Shown here piece by piece: positions 1 to 8,093 of a DNA stretch of 64,000 bases. Under the pieces are notes generated by a model. That model made no database searches and had not been told where the DNA came from. It saw only the letters and a list, made by a program, of their open reading frames with translations. Source of the stretch: Sulfitobacter sp. W027 (GTDB lineage: Bacteria > Pseudomonadota > Alphaproteobacteria > Rhodobacterales > Rhodobacteraceae); NCBI RefSeq assembly GCF_025143985.1, contig NZ_CP083564.1:310001-374000 (forward strand), read 5' to 3'. The translations under genes and the position numbers were made by a program. Positions within the stretch are counted from its first letter, which is position 1; each line of letters starts with the position of its first letter.

Positions 1-307
1 CCCCCACGACCGGCTGGAGCGGTGTATCTTCCAACACCTGATTGATGCCATTAAGCACTTCGGGAAACACCATATTCCCCAAGGACGGGATCACTACGGC
101 TACAAGGTTGACCCGCTGGCTGGCCAGCGATCCGGCGATCTGGTTGGGCACATAGCCAAGCGCCTTGGCGGCGGCCAGCACACGGTTTCGGGTGGCTTCC
201 GATACGTCGCCGCGTTTGCGCAGGACACGGCTGACCGTCATCTCGGAAACGCCACAAGCATCGGACACATCGCGCAGGGTCAACGGGCGTTTGGGGGGTG
301 TGGTCAA
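1..307 (-). CDS. LacI-family transcriptional regulator (N-terminal part)
   Basis: This is the amino-terminal 102 or so residues of a LacI/GalR-type repressor; the rest lies beyond the left edge. Residues 10-60 form the LacI helix-turn-helix (LRDVSDACGVSEMTVSRVLR) followed by the hinge-helix region (LGYVPNQIAGSLAS), and then the start of the periplasmic-binding-like sugar-sensing domain (VAVVIPSLGNMVF). The family binds DNA as a dimer and is usually released by a sugar or sugar acid. The start is taken as TTG at 307, because the frame has a stop shortly upstream with no ATG or GTG between, and AGGA lies about 8 bases before it. The N-terminus resembles gluconate-type (GntR of LacI type) repressors, but the ligand cannot be told from this fragment. 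Confidence 0.88.
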   Translation of the reverse strand, partial: MTTPPKRPLTLRDVSDACGVSEMTVSRVLRKRGDVSEATRNRVLAAAKALGYVPNQIAGSLASQRVNLVAVVIPSLGNMVFPEVLNGINQVLEDTPLQPVVG

Positions 308-453
308 TTTGGTGTTCCTGTTTGCCTTTCACCTAGTTTGCGCGAAGCGCGTCGCACGATCAAGCACTGCCGCCGACTTGCCGCGTCACCGCGCAGATCG
401 GTTGCCATTCTGCCGATGACATCGCCCCTCGTTTGCGCTAAACCGCCCCGGTC

Positions 454-530
454 GGCCCCGTGGCTCAACTGGATAGAGCAGCCCCCTCCTAAGGGGCAGG
501 TTGCAGGTTCGAATCCTGCCGGGGTCACCA
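454..530 (+). tRNA. tRNA-Arg (CCT)
   Basis: A complete cloverleaf with a 7-bp acceptor stem (GGCCCCG with CGGGGTC, one G-U pair), a GGTTCGAATCC T-arm and an encoded CCA end. The anticodon stem GCCCC/GGGGC encloses the loop CTCCTAA, giving anticodon CCT, which reads AGG. It lies between the divergent LacI gene and a small lipoprotein gene. Confidence 0.95.
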
Positions 531-640
531 TTCTCATTTTGCCAGCCGAACCAATCGCCTCAAAAGCCCCCTTGCTGCTTGAAATCCTCACCCGGTCTGT
601 CAGATTGCCCGCGATATAATCAGGAATGGCAGAGGCTTTG

Positions 641-913
641 ATGAAAACAGGAACTTTTGTGGTCGGAGCGGCTTTGCTGGCCGTGGCTGGCTGTGCGGTA
701 CCCGCGACAGGGCCGCAGGGCGCGTCAGCGCGGGTTGGCAATCTGCCCGAGTCGGTGGTGAGCCTTGCCGCGCCGAACCAAGACTTGTCCACAGCGCGTT
801 TGCTGCCCGAGGATGGCTGCTATTGGTATCAGCATAGCGGTCCGGTTGAGACGACGCTGGTGCCGCTGCGCGCGGTGGGCGGCAATCCGATCTGCACCAA
901 ACGCCAAGCCTAA
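641..913 (+). CDS. Small secreted lipoprotein, unknown function
   Basis: A 90-residue protein with a typical lipoprotein signal: a short basic start (MKTG), a hydrophobic core and a lipobox ending AVAG-C with the lipidated cysteine at residue 18. The mature part is about 70 residues and has a C-terminal segment with DGCYWYQHSGP and a second cysteine near NPICTKR, so a disulphide is possible. I chose the second ATG (641) over the one at 626 because AGAGG sits 5 bases upstream and the signal peptide then begins properly. I do not recognise the family; small lipoproteins of this shape are common in Rhodobacteraceae envelopes. Confidence 0.75.
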   Translation: MKTGTFVVGAALLAVAGCAVPATGPQGASARVGNLPESVVSLAAPNQDLSTARLLPEDGCYWYQHSGPVETTLVPLRAVGGNPICTKRQA

Positions 914-920
914 AATCAAA

Positions 921-948
921 ACGGGGACCGCTGATTGGCGGTCCCCGT
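921..948 (-). terminator. Hairpin terminator for the L,D-transpeptidase gene
   Basis: An 11-bp perfect stem (ACGGGGACCGC with GCGGTCCCCGT) and a 6-base loop. On the minus strand it is followed by TTTTGATTTTA, a usable U-rich tail for the gene ending at 962. It may also stop transcription of the lipoprotein from the other side. Confidence 0.75.
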
Positions 949-961
949 CTTACGTCGCGGC

Positions 962-1627
962 TTAGCTGCGCGCGACGACGCTTTCTTCTGCCGAATAGAG
1001 ATAGGCTGTCGAGCCAGTCCGCACATTCGGATATAGTTGGTTAATATGCGCCATGATCATCCGCACACAGCCAGAGCTGGCCCGGCCCCCGATGCTCCGC
1101 GGTTCGGGTGTGCCGTGGATGCGCAAATAGGTGTCGCGGTTGCCTTCGAATAGATAAAGCGCCCGCGAGCCGAGCGGGTTTTCCGGGCCGGGGGGCACAC
1201 CGTCTTCCAGACCCGCGTAAAGCTCAGGATCGCGCTTGATCATGTTTTGCGTGGGCGTCCAATGCGGCCATTCGGCTTTGCGTTTGATCGTGTAAGTGCC
1301 GGGCTCATAAAGATTGCCGCGCGCAATCGCGACGCCGTAGCGCATCGCGGTGCCGCCCTCTTCGATGTGGTAGACATAGCGTGCGACGGCATCCACATGC
1401 ACATCGCCGACGCGCAGATTGTCGTTTGCCACAACGCGCTGCGGCAAGAACCGCGGGTGTACGCCCCAAGGGTTGCTGGTCGCCGGATCAAAGCCCGCAG
1501 GCGTGACCCGCGCATCCCATGCGGCTTTTTCTGCCGCGGTTGGGCGGGTGCGTGCCATCAGCGGTGTGGCGATTGCGCCGGAAAACAGCGCCGTGGTTGT
1601 TTGGATGAAATGACGTCTTGTCAGCAT
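962..1627 (-). CDS. L,D-transpeptidase (YkuD family), Tat-like export signal
   Basis: A 221-residue exported YkuD-domain enzyme, expected to make 3-3 peptidoglycan cross-links or to attach proteins to peptidoglycan in the periplasm. The N-terminus has a twin-arginine-like signal (TRRHF, hydrophobic stretch, cleavage near LMARTRP). The catalytic motif is clear: HGTPEP at residues 171-176 followed by SSGCVRM, with H171 and the nucleophile C187. The YkuD domain covers roughly residues 70-215, and the length is normal for roseobacter members of the family. It is transcribed alone and ends at a strong hairpin. The exact cell-wall role (cross-linking, lipoprotein anchoring or carboxypeptidase-like) cannot be decided from sequence. 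Confidence 0.9.
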   Translation of the reverse strand: MLTRRHFIQTTTALFSGAIATPLMARTRPTAAEKAAWDARVTPAGFDPATSNPWGVHPRFLPQRVVANDNLRVGDVHVDAVARYVYHIEEGGTAMRYGVAIARGNLYEPGTYTIKRKAEWPHWTPTQNMIKRDPELYAGLEDGVPPGPENPLGSRALYLFEGNRDTYLRIHGTPEPRSIGGRASSGCVRMIMAHINQLYPNVRTGSTAYLYSAEESVVARS

Positions 1628-1838
1628 GTGGTCGCTCCGTGGTTGACCTGTCTGCGCAAGGCAGGGTCGTATGCGTGTATGAGAGACTAACGGCCTCTCC
1701 CCGCTTGAGGTTCAAGGAAGAAGGCACTTGCTGAAGAGATTGTGATCTAAAACACACGGTTTTCCTGCGGGTCAGGGGCACGACCGCAATGGTGCGCGCC
1801 CCGAATGCTGTGGGTTTGGGCGATTTGCAGTGACTGCG

Positions 1839-2303
1839 TTAGCCACGGCCCCGGTAGGGGGGCACACCTTGGTCGGGGATCCAGATCCCCTCGGGCAGGG
1901 GGCCGGTTTGCCAAAAGACATCGATCGGGATACCGCCGCGCGGATACCAATAGCCGCCGATCCGAAGCCATTGCGGATCAAGGAAATCGGCCAAGCGGCG
2001 TGCGATTGAGATCGTGCAATCCTCGTGGAAAGCCCCGTGATTGCGGAACGAGGTCAAAAACAGCTTGAGCGATTTGGATTCCACTAACCACGGGCCGGGC
2101 ACATAGTCGATCACCAGATGGGCAAAGTCCGGTTGGCCGGTCATCGGGCAGAGCGAGGTGAACTCCGGCGCGGTAAAGCGCACGTTGTAGGCCACATCGG
2201 CCTGTGGGTTCGGCACCCGCTCCAACTCGGCCTCTTCGGGGCTGGTGGGGATGCGGGTCTCACCGCCGAGTTGTTTGAGATTGCTGTAAATGTCTTCGGA
2301 CAT
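1839..2303 (-). CDS. queF: NADPH-dependent 7-cyano-7-deazaguanine reductase
   Basis: A 154-residue type I (unimodular) QueF that reduces preQ0 to preQ1, the last step before the base is inserted into tRNA. The nucleophile C52 lies in [11 protein letters not shown], the signature ESKSLKLF is at residues 75-82, and the FHED segment near 92-95 carries the conserved H/E pair. I use the ATG at 2303, which is preceded by GGAG with good spacing; an upstream ATG at 2315 has no ribosome site. It is the last gene of queC-queD-queE-queF and follows queE by 15 bases. Confidence 0.95.
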   Translation of the reverse strand: MSEDIYSNLKQLGGETRIPTSPEEAELERVPNPQADVAYNVRFTAPEFTSLCPMTGQPDFAHLVIDYVPGPWLVESKSLKLFLTSFRNHGAFHEDCTISIARRLADFLDPQWLRIGGYWYPRGGIPIDVFWQTGPLPEGIWIPDQGVPPYRGRG

Positions 2304-2318
2304 AGGTGTCTCCATCGG

Positions 2319-3026
2319 TCAGACGCCGCGTTTGTTGCCCCAGATCAGGACATGAAGCTGCGGCAGGATACGGGGGGCAAACCAGCCATCGGCCATCGCC
2401 ATTTCAGTGAGCCAGCCCAATCGGTCGGCCAGTGCCTGCGGATCAACCGGGGTGGCAGGGTCGACTTCCGGGTTGCCGGGCTGCAGGTAGAGAGGAATAT
2501 CAAGGTGGTGGGCATGCACTTCGCGCGCCCATTGGTAGTCGATCTCATCGAAAATTACGATCTTCATCACCTGTTGCCGCGCCTTTGCACCGATGGTGCA
2601 GCAGGCCTCAAAGGCGTCCCAATCGACCTCCTCACCGCTCGAGGGCGGCTTGGGGGACAGCACCAGCGTATCAAGATCGGCAAACCACGGGCGTGCGATA
2701 GAGCCTTGCGTTTCGCAGGCGAAACGGTAGCCCGCAGCCTTGCCCAATTGGATCAACGGGCCGAAATCCTGAATGGCCGGGTTGCCGCCCGACAGGGAAA
2801 CCGTCAGCGGTTGGTCGTTCGAGAGCCTGCGTACCTTGCGCCACACATCCTCAGAACTTAGGGGTGCCCAACTGTGACGGTATTGACTATCAACCGCATG
2901 CAGGCTGTCGCACCAGCTGCACCGATAGTCACAACCGCCCGCGCGGACGAATACCGTCGGCTCCCCGATCAGCGCGCCTTCGCCCTGAATGGTGGGGCCG
3001 AAAATCTCGGCGATGCGCAGGGTCAT
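2319..3026 (-). CDS. queE: 7-carboxy-7-deazaguanine synthase, radical SAM
   Basis: A 235-residue radical-SAM enzyme that converts 6-carboxytetrahydropterin to 7-carboxy-7-deazaguanine. The cluster-binding cysteines are C32, C36 and C39 in CDYRCSWC, the spacing typical of QueE, and the substrate-loop start TIQGEG is present near residue 12. The start ATG at 3026 overlaps the queD stop as ATGA, so translation is probably coupled. An in-frame ATG at 3044 lies inside queD and is less likely. The protein acts in the cytoplasm between QueD and QueC. Confidence 0.95.
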   Translation of the reverse strand: MTLRIAEIFGPTIQGEGALIGEPTVFVRAGGCDYRCSWCDSLHAVDSQYRHSWAPLSSEDVWRKVRRLSNDQPLTVSLSGGNPAIQDFGPLIQLGKAAGYRFACETQGSIARPWFADLDTLVLSPKPPSSGEEVDWDAFEACCTIGAKARQQVMKIVIFDEIDYQWAREVHAHHLDIPLYLQPGNPEVDPATPVDPQALADRLGWLTEMAMADGWFAPRILPQLHVLIWGNKRGV

Positions 3027-3376
3027 GGCCGGTATTCCGCCCATGTCTTGGGGGTCTCGCTCACCAATACGGCACTGGTCTCAGGCCAGCGCGCGGCGCA
3101 CCAATCATGGAAATGCTTCGCCATATTCTCGGCAGTGGAGGGGCCATCGAGAACATCGTTCAGATGCCTGTGGTCAAAGTGGTCGTCGATATAGGTCTTG
3201 AGTGCCTTCAGGTCATGATAATCGCGCACGAAGCCATCGGTATTGAGCGTCTCGGCCGCCAGTTCAACCACAACGATATAGTTGTGCCCATGCAGCCGCG
3301 CGCATTTGTGGTCGTCGGGCAGGTGGGTCAGTTGATGACTGGCGGAGAAGTGGAACTCTTTGCGAATGCGAAACAT
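3023..3376 (-). CDS. queD: 6-carboxytetrahydropterin synthase
   Basis: A 117-residue QueD/PTPS-family enzyme that converts dihydroneopterin triphosphate to 6-carboxytetrahydropterin. The zinc ligands are H14 (FSASHQL) and H29/H31 (LHGHNY), and the catalytic C25 lies just before (KCARLHG). The start ATG at 3376 shares one base with the queC stop (TGATG), and the end overlaps queE by 4 bases. The length is normal for the bacterial QueD group. Confidence 0.95.
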   Translation of the reverse strand: MFRIRKEFHFSASHQLTHLPDDHKCARLHGHNYIVVVELAAETLNTDGFVRDYHDLKALKTYIDDHFDHRHLNDVLDGPSTAENMAKHFHDWCAARWPETSAVLVSETPKTWAEYRP

Positions 3377-4077
3377 CAGCCTTCCCCCCGTGTGGCGAGG
3401 GCCGTGGTCCAATAGTCCGGGTCGGCGTAGACTGTGGGGTCGGTGACCTCGGCCAAATGGAAGGCTTCGCGCCGTTCCACACAGGTGCCGCAACGCCCAC
3501 AATGGACATCGCCGCCTTTGTAGCACGACCAAGTCTCGGCAAAGGGCGTGCCCTGCCGCGCGCCTTGGCGGACGATCTCGGCCTTGCTTTGCTCCACAAA
3601 CGGCGTGTGCAGGCGCACATCGGCATAGCCGTCGAGGGCAGCTTGCTGCATCGCGTCAAAAGCGCGGGTAAAGCCGGGGCGGCAATCGGGATAGATGAAG
3701 TGGTCGCCGCCATGCACGGCAGTGGCGACAGCCTCGTCGCCCTGCGCTGCCGCTATGCCAAAGCCGATCGACAGCATAATCGCATTGCGGTTCGGCACAA
3801 CGGTGATCTTCATCGTGTCTTCGGCGTAATGCCCGTCAGGCACGTCGATATCGTCGGTCAGGGCAGAGCCTGACAGCGCAGCACCAATGCCGCGCATGTC
3901 GATCAGGTGGAACGGCACAGCTAGCCGCTTGGCGGCGGCTTCGGCGAAGTCGACCTCCTTGCGGTGGCGCTGTCCATAGTCAAAGGAGACAAGCCGGGTG
4001 AGCTGATGCTCATTAGCGGTGATATGCGCAAGCGACACGGAATCGAGTCCGCCAGAGCAGATGACAAGTGTTTTCAT
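3376..4077 (-). CDS. queC: 7-cyano-7-deazaguanine (preQ0) synthase
   Basis: A 233-residue ATP-dependent enzyme that turns 7-carboxy-7-deazaguanine into preQ0. The PP-loop SGGLDS is at residues 8-13, and the zinc site is formed by C185, C193, C196 and C199 (CYKGGDVHCGRCGTC). It is the first gene of the four-gene que operon on the minus strand, which supplies preQ1 for queuosine in tRNA. The tRNA guanine transglycosylase and later genes are not in this window. I looked for a preQ1 riboswitch in the 218 bases upstream and found no convincing match. Confidence 0.96.
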   Translation of the reverse strand: MKTLVICSGGLDSVSLAHITANEHQLTRLVSFDYGQRHRKEVDFAEAAAKRLAVPFHLIDMRGIGAALSGSALTDDIDVPDGHYAEDTMKITVVPNRNAIMLSIGFGIAAAQGDEAVATAVHGGDHFIYPDCRPGFTRAFDAMQQAALDGYADVRLHTPFVEQSKAEIVRQGARQGTPFAETWSCYKGGDVHCGRCGTCVERREAFHLAEVTDPTVYADPDYWTTALATRGEG

Positions 4078-4244
4078 TTTGGGGCCCTTGTTTTGATGTC
4101 CGGGTAGGCTGCGACCGGATGGCGGGGCTTATTCCAGAATTCGCGGGGATTGCAAGCCCTGCTGGCTGTGGCAATGGGCAGCAGGCGAAGCTGCGCGAAC
4201 AGGGTCGCCGATGACCGATAAAATAAGGACTTTGGCCTTAACAA

Positions 4245-4260
4245 TTAAACCTAAGTTAAC
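4245..4260 (+). promoter_or_regulatory. CtrA-type binding site
   Basis: The sequence TTAA-N7-TTAAC (N7 is ACCTAAG) is a perfect match to the consensus full site of the alphaproteobacterial cell-cycle/motility regulator CtrA. A further TTAAC half-site sits at 4238-4242. It lies 36 bases before the HWE kinase start, in a locally AT-rich stretch, where a promoter would be. Binding is inferred from the motif only. Confidence 0.55.
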
Positions 4261-4295
4261 TTTAGCCAGCCTCAGAACTGCGCTATGCTGCTCAT

Positions 4296-5693
4296 ATGTT
4301 GAAAAGCCCTCAGAGCGTAACGCTCGACGCCAGCCATTTTGAATTGATTGAGGCGATGACCGACGAAGTGGTCGTCCTTGACGCCACAGGAAAGATTGTG
4401 GCGGTTAATATGGCATGGAAGCTCTTTTGCGAAGAGAACGACGGTGACGCCGGGACGCATTATGTGGGGGCCAATTACTTCGACATCTGCAAAGCGGCGG
4501 TGATGGATTCCGTGGTGCAGGCCGAAGCTGTTCTGGACGGGCTGAGGCAAGCTTTGAAAACTGGCACGTCTTTTGAGGGGGAGTATCCCTGTGACGGGCC
4601 GGGCGTGCGGCGCTGGTTTCAATTGAATGCCAACCGCATGACGATCCAGGGTGCGCCCTGTTTGCTGCTGCAACACCGGAATGTGACGACGCGGCGCATG
4701 GCCCATGATGATGTTGAGCGCGCCCATGTACAGGCTGAGACCTTCGCCGCGCTGGTTGCCACCACGGGCGAGGCGATCCTGACCTACGATCTTGAGGGCC
4801 GCATCATCAGCTGGAACCCGGCGGCCGAACGGCTTTATGGCTATACTGAAGCAGAGGCTTTGGGTCAGTCAGTAGAACTGCTTTTTCCGGCGGACTGGCC
4901 AACAAGCGTGCTTGAGTATCGCGATCAGATCATGTCAGGCAGCCTGCGTCAGTTCGATGCGGTGCGCATCGCCAAGGATGGCACAAAGCGCCACGTGACC
5001 ATTGCCTGCACGCCGATCCGAACGCTTTCCGGCGATATCGTTTCAATCTCGAACATTCACCATGATGTAACGGCCACTCGGCGCGCCGAAGAGGTGCGTG
5101 ATCTTGTCTCGCGGGAGGTTATTCACCGCGCAAAGAACATGCTGTCCCTGGTGACGGCGATGCAGCGGCAGACTGCGAACTCCGCTTCGTCGCTGGCAGA
5201 GTTCAACAAATCTTTCGGGGATCGCATTCAGGCGCTGGCCCGTTCGACCGACTTGTTGGTCGATGGTGGTTGGTCATCGGTGGACCTTGGGCAATTGGTC
5301 CGCGCGCAGTTGGACCCATTTTTGCATGAGCATACCAAGGTCGTGGATGTGGCTGGCCCCTCCGTGGCACTTGGTCCGCAGGCGTTGCAATTGATCGGTA
5401 TGGCGCTGCACGAACTGGCGACCAATTCCACCAAATATGGCGTGATGAGCGACGGGCGCGGGCATATCCAATGTCACTGGTCGCACACCAAAGAGGGTGG
5501 GCTGCGGTTTCAATGGGCCGAGACGGGGATCACCCTTGATCCATCCGTCAAAAGAACATCAGGGTTTGGCAGCAAGGTTCTTTCGGTGCTGGCCCCTGCT
5601 ATGGTCAACGGGTCGGCGGATACGGTCACTAGTGACGACGCGCTGACCTGGACGGTCACCATCCCTCCTAGCCATTTGGGTAAAACCAACTAG
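4296..5693 (+). CDS. Sensor histidine kinase, HWE family, two PAS domains
   Basis: A 465-residue soluble kinase with no membrane segment. Two PAS domains cover about residues 12-130 and 145-265 (the second contains RIISWNPAAERLYGYTEAEALG). The HWE-type transmitter follows: the phospho-acceptor H277 in REVIHRAKNMLSL, the N-box H372/N377 in LHELATNSTKYG, and the WAE triplet at 407-409 that marks the HWE subfamily. Such kinases often feed the general stress response (PhyR/EcfG) or light and redox control in alphaproteobacteria. No response regulator is adjacent, so the partner is unknown. A CtrA-type site lies directly upstream. Confidence 0.9.
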   Translation: MLKSPQSVTLDASHFELIEAMTDEVVVLDATGKIVAVNMAWKLFCEENDGDAGTHYVGANYFDICKAAVMDSVVQAEAVLDGLRQALKTGTSFEGEYPCDGPGVRRWFQLNANRMTIQGAPCLLLQHRNVTTRRMAHDDVERAHVQAETFAALVATTGEAILTYDLEGRIISWNPAAERLYGYTEAEALGQSVELLFPADWPTSVLEYRDQIMSGSLRQFDAVRIAKDGTKRHVTIACTPIRTLSGDIVSISNIHHDVTATRRAEEVRDLVSREVIHRAKNMLSLVTAMQRQTANSASSLAEFNKSFGDRIQALARSTDLLVDGGWSSVDLGQLVRAQLDPFLHEHTKVVDVAGPSVALGPQALQLIGMALHELATNSTKYGVMSDGRGHIQCHWSHTKEGGLRFQWAETGITLDPSVKRTSGFGSKVLSVLAPAMVNGSADTVTSDDALTWTVTIPPSHLGKTN

Positions 5694-5777
5694 GGCAATC
5701 CCTGCGCCCCTGTGTCCCCGCGCTGAACCGTTTGCGGCGGCGCTGTATCTTGATGTGCACCTAAATCCACCTTTTGC

Positions 5778-5804
5778 GGAACTTTCCCGCGCTGGAAGCT
5801 CGTT
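5778..5804 (+). promoter_or_regulatory. Possible EcfG-type stress promoter
   Basis: GGAAC at 5778-5782 and CGTT at 5801-5804 match the two halves of the alphaproteobacterial general-stress sigma factor promoter, but the spacer is 18 bases, one longer than the usual 16-17. It lies 45 bases before the glutaredoxin fusion gene. This is a weak prediction. Confidence 0.25.
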
Positions 5805-5848
5805 TCCTCTTTAGCAGCGTCGTTTGAACAGATGATGAGGAGGGCATA

Positions 5849-6607
5849 ATGGCTGAGGCACAGGGCAAAACCGCAACGCTTTACCGGATGGTGATGAAGC
5901 AACATCTTTGCCCCTACGGGTTGAAGTCGAAAGACCTGTTGGAACGGCGGGGCTATATCGTTGAGGACCATCACCTGACGACGCGCAAAGAGACTGACGC
6001 CTTCATGGCGCAAGAGGGCGTCGATACCACCCCACAGACCTATATCGACGGGGAGCGGATCGGGGGGTATGACGATCTGCGCGTGTATTTTGGCGTGAAT
6101 CGACCTAAAGACGAACAATCTGACACGAGCTATCAGCCGGTCATTGCGATCTTCGGAGTGGCCTTTCTGATGGCACTGGCCCTGTCGTGGTATGCCTTTG
6201 GCGACATCCTCACCCTGCGGGCGTTTGAGTGGTTCATCTCGATCTCTATGTGCTTCCTTGCGGTGCAAAAGCTGCAGGACATCGAGAGCTTTTCGACAAT
6301 GTTTCTCAACTACGATCTGCTGGCGCAGCGTTGGGTGCCCTATGGTAAGGTTTACCCTTTTGGCGAGGCTCTGGCCGGTATACTCATGACAGCGGGCGCG
6401 CTGACCTGGCTCTCGGCCCCCGTGGCGATCGTCATCGGCGCGATCGGCGCGACTTCGGTGATCAAGGCGGTTTATATCGACAAGCGCGAATTGAAATGTG
6501 CTTGCGTCGGCGGGTCGAGCAATGTGCCGCTGGGGTTTGTTTCGTTGACCGAGAACGTCATGATGCTGGGAATGGGGATCTGGATGTTGATCAAAGTCTA
6601 CGGTTGA
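5849..6607 (+). CDS. Glutaredoxin fused to a MauE/DoxX-like membrane domain
   Basis: A 252-residue fusion. Residues 8-85 are a glutaredoxin with the monothiol-type active site CPYG (C21) and the glutathione-site segment DTTPQTYIDGERIGGYDDL region. Residues 97-250 contain four hydrophobic segments of the MauE/DoxX-type membrane family, with a cysteine pair in KCACVGGSS followed by VPLGFVSLTEN, the conserved end of MauE-like proteins. MauE-like domains are thought to take part in disulphide formation or quinone-linked thiol redox, so the fusion may link cytoplasmic glutathione to membrane redox chemistry. That role is inference. It is a single gene, downstream of the HWE kinase. Confidence 0.82.
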   Translation: MAEAQGKTATLYRMVMKQHLCPYGLKSKDLLERRGYIVEDHHLTTRKETDAFMAQEGVDTTPQTYIDGERIGGYDDLRVYFGVNRPKDEQSDTSYQPVIAIFGVAFLMALALSWYAFGDILTLRAFEWFISISMCFLAVQKLQDIESFSTMFLNYDLLAQRWVPYGKVYPFGEALAGILMTAGALTWLSAPVAIVIGAIGATSVIKAVYIDKRELKCACVGGSSNVPLGFVSLTENVMMLGMGIWMLIKVYG

Positions 6608-6658
6608 GCAGATTGGCGATCTGAGAGGGCAGCACGAACTTTGATCAGGGGGGATATC

Positions 6659-6735
6659 TGGTCGGGCTGAGAGGATTCGAACCTCCGACCCCCTGCTCCC
6701 GAAGCAGGTGCGCTACCAGGCTGCGCTACAGCCCG
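6659..6735 (-). tRNA. tRNA-Pro (CGG)
   Basis: A complete cloverleaf on the minus strand with a perfect acceptor stem (CGGGCTG with CAGCCCG), an encoded CCA end and a GGTTCGAATCC T-arm. The anticodon stem CCTGC/GCAGG encloses TTCGGGA, so the anticodon is CGG. Confidence 0.95.
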
Positions 6736-6825
6736 ACCGATGTGCTGCGCATAGCGCAGCTTGGGGTGTTTGGCAATTGGTCAGTTCTATGGATTTAGAG
6801 GGTGCGCGTTGAATTCAAAGAGGAG

Positions 6826-6862
6826 GGGGCGCTGCCCCCGCAGCCTTCGGCTGCTCCCCCGC
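6826..6862 (-). terminator. GC-rich hairpin region after leuB
   Basis: Two adjacent short stem-loops (GGGGGCGCTGCCCCC and GCAGCCTTCGGCTGC) lie beyond the leuB stop, immediately past the repeated motif at 6864-6883. They have no clear U-tract, so they may be a gene-end element rather than a classical terminator. Confidence 0.4.
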
Positions 6863-6863
6863 G

Positions 6864-6883
6864 GGTATTTAAGAAAGGATGAA
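6864..6883 (-). repeat. Gene-end repeat motif, copy 1
   Basis: Read on the minus strand this is TTCATCCTTTCTTAAATACC, located 36 bases after the leuB stop and just before a GC-rich hairpin. It matches the copy at 27916-27935 in 18 of 20 positions, and that copy also lies after the end of a minus-strand gene. Similar gene-end sequences are, from memory, common in Rhodobacteraceae. Confidence 0.55.
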
Positions 6884-6918
6884 GGGGAAGGGGCGGGGCG
6901 CGAACCCCGCCGTGGTTT

Positions 6919-8025
6919 TTAAAGGCTTGCGTCGAGCGATTTGAGGATCGCGTCGCCCATCTCCTCGGTCGTAATGGGGGTGCCGCCTTCGGGGCCCATC
7001 AGGTCGGGGGTGCGGGCACCGTCGGCCAGCGCCTGTTCGACGGCTTTTTCCAAACGGGCGGCCTCTTCGCCTTGATCGAAGGAGTAGCGCAGCGCCATGG
7101 CGAAGCTGAGGATACAGGCGATCGGGTTGGCTTTGCCTTGGCCCGCGATGTCGGGGGCGGAGCCGTGAACGGGCTCGTAGAGGGCTTTGGGCCGGCCATC
7201 GGTATTGGGCGCGCCGAGGCTGGCGGAGGGCAGCATGCCGAGGCTGCCGGTCAGCATGGCGGCGCAGTCGCTGAGGATGTCGCCGAAGAGGTTGTCGGTG
7301 ACGATGACGTCGAATTGTTTGGGGGCGCGGACCAGTTGCATGGCGCCGTTGTCGGCGTACATGTGGCTGAGTTCGACATCCGGGTATTCGGCGTCGCGCA
7401 CCCGCTGGGTGACTTCGCGCCACAGGATGCCGCTTTCCATGACATTGGCTTTTTCCATGGAGCAGACTTTGTTGCCCCGTCGGCGGGCGAGCTCAAAAGC
7501 GGAGCGGGCGACGCGCTCGATCTCGCTTTCGGTGTAGCGTTGCGTGTTGATGCCGACGCGTTCGTTGCCTTCCTCGAAGATGCCGCGCGGTTCGCCGAAA
7601 TAGACGCCTGAGGTCAGTTCGCGCACGATCATGATGTCGAGACCGGCGACGATGTCTTTTTTCAGCGAGGAGAAATCGGCCAGCGCGTCAAAGCATTGTG
7701 CCGGGCGCAGGTTGGAGAAAAGGTCCATCTCTTTGCGCAGACGCAAAAGGCCACGTTCGGGTTTCACGGAGAAATCGAGGTCGTCGTATTGTGGACCGCC
7801 CACCGCGCCTAAGAGCACCGCGTCGACTTCGAGAGCCCGGGCCATCGTGTCGTCATGCAGGGGCGTGCCGTGTTTGTCATAGGCGGCACCGCCGACCAGA
7901 TCATGCTCTACATCGAAGGCCAGATCGCGCTTTTCGCCGAACCAGTCGATGATGCGCGTGACCTGCGCCATAACCTCGGGGCCGATGCCGTCGCCGGGGA
8001 GGATGAGCAAGGATGGGTTGGCCAT
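6919..8025 (-). CDS. leuB: 3-isopropylmalate dehydrogenase
   Basis: A 368-residue NAD-dependent dehydrogenase of leucine biosynthesis that oxidises and decarboxylates 3-isopropylmalate to 2-oxoisocaproate. Visible features are [10 protein letters not shown] at the N-terminus, the substrate arginines in the [14 protein letters not shown] region, the metal and NAD motif [10 protein letters not shown] and the NLFGDILSD stretch, and [14 protein letters not shown] near the end. The start ATG at 8025 has AGGAG at ideal distance. It belongs to the same pathway as leuD and leuC upstream on the same strand, but two unrelated genes separate them. Confidence 0.97.
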   Translation of the reverse strand: MANPSLLILPGDGIGPEVMAQVTRIIDWFGEKRDLAFDVEHDLVGGAAYDKHGTPLHDDTMARALEVDAVLLGAVGGPQYDDLDFSVKPERGLLRLRKEMDLFSNLRPAQCFDALADFSSLKKDIVAGLDIMIVRELTSGVYFGEPRGIFEEGNERVGINTQRYTESEIERVARSAFELARRRGNKVCSMEKANVMESGILWREVTQRVRDAEYPDVELSHMYADNGAMQLVRAPKQFDVIVTDNLFGDILSDCAAMLTGSLGMLPSASLGAPNTDGRPKALYEPVHGSAPDIAGQGKANPIACILSFAMALRYSFDQGEEAARLEKAVEQALADGARTPDLMGPEGGTPITTEEMGDAILKSLDASL

Positions 8026-8093
8026 GGGAAACTCCTGAAAATACGGTTGCTGATGGGTAGCCTGCGGGTTCCGGAGGGTCAAGCTAGCGGGGC

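Noticed and set aside
4078..4295. Possible preQ1 riboswitch before queC
   Set aside because: No C-rich loop or A-rich tail arrangement of preQ1-I, and nothing resembling class II or III, could be drawn.
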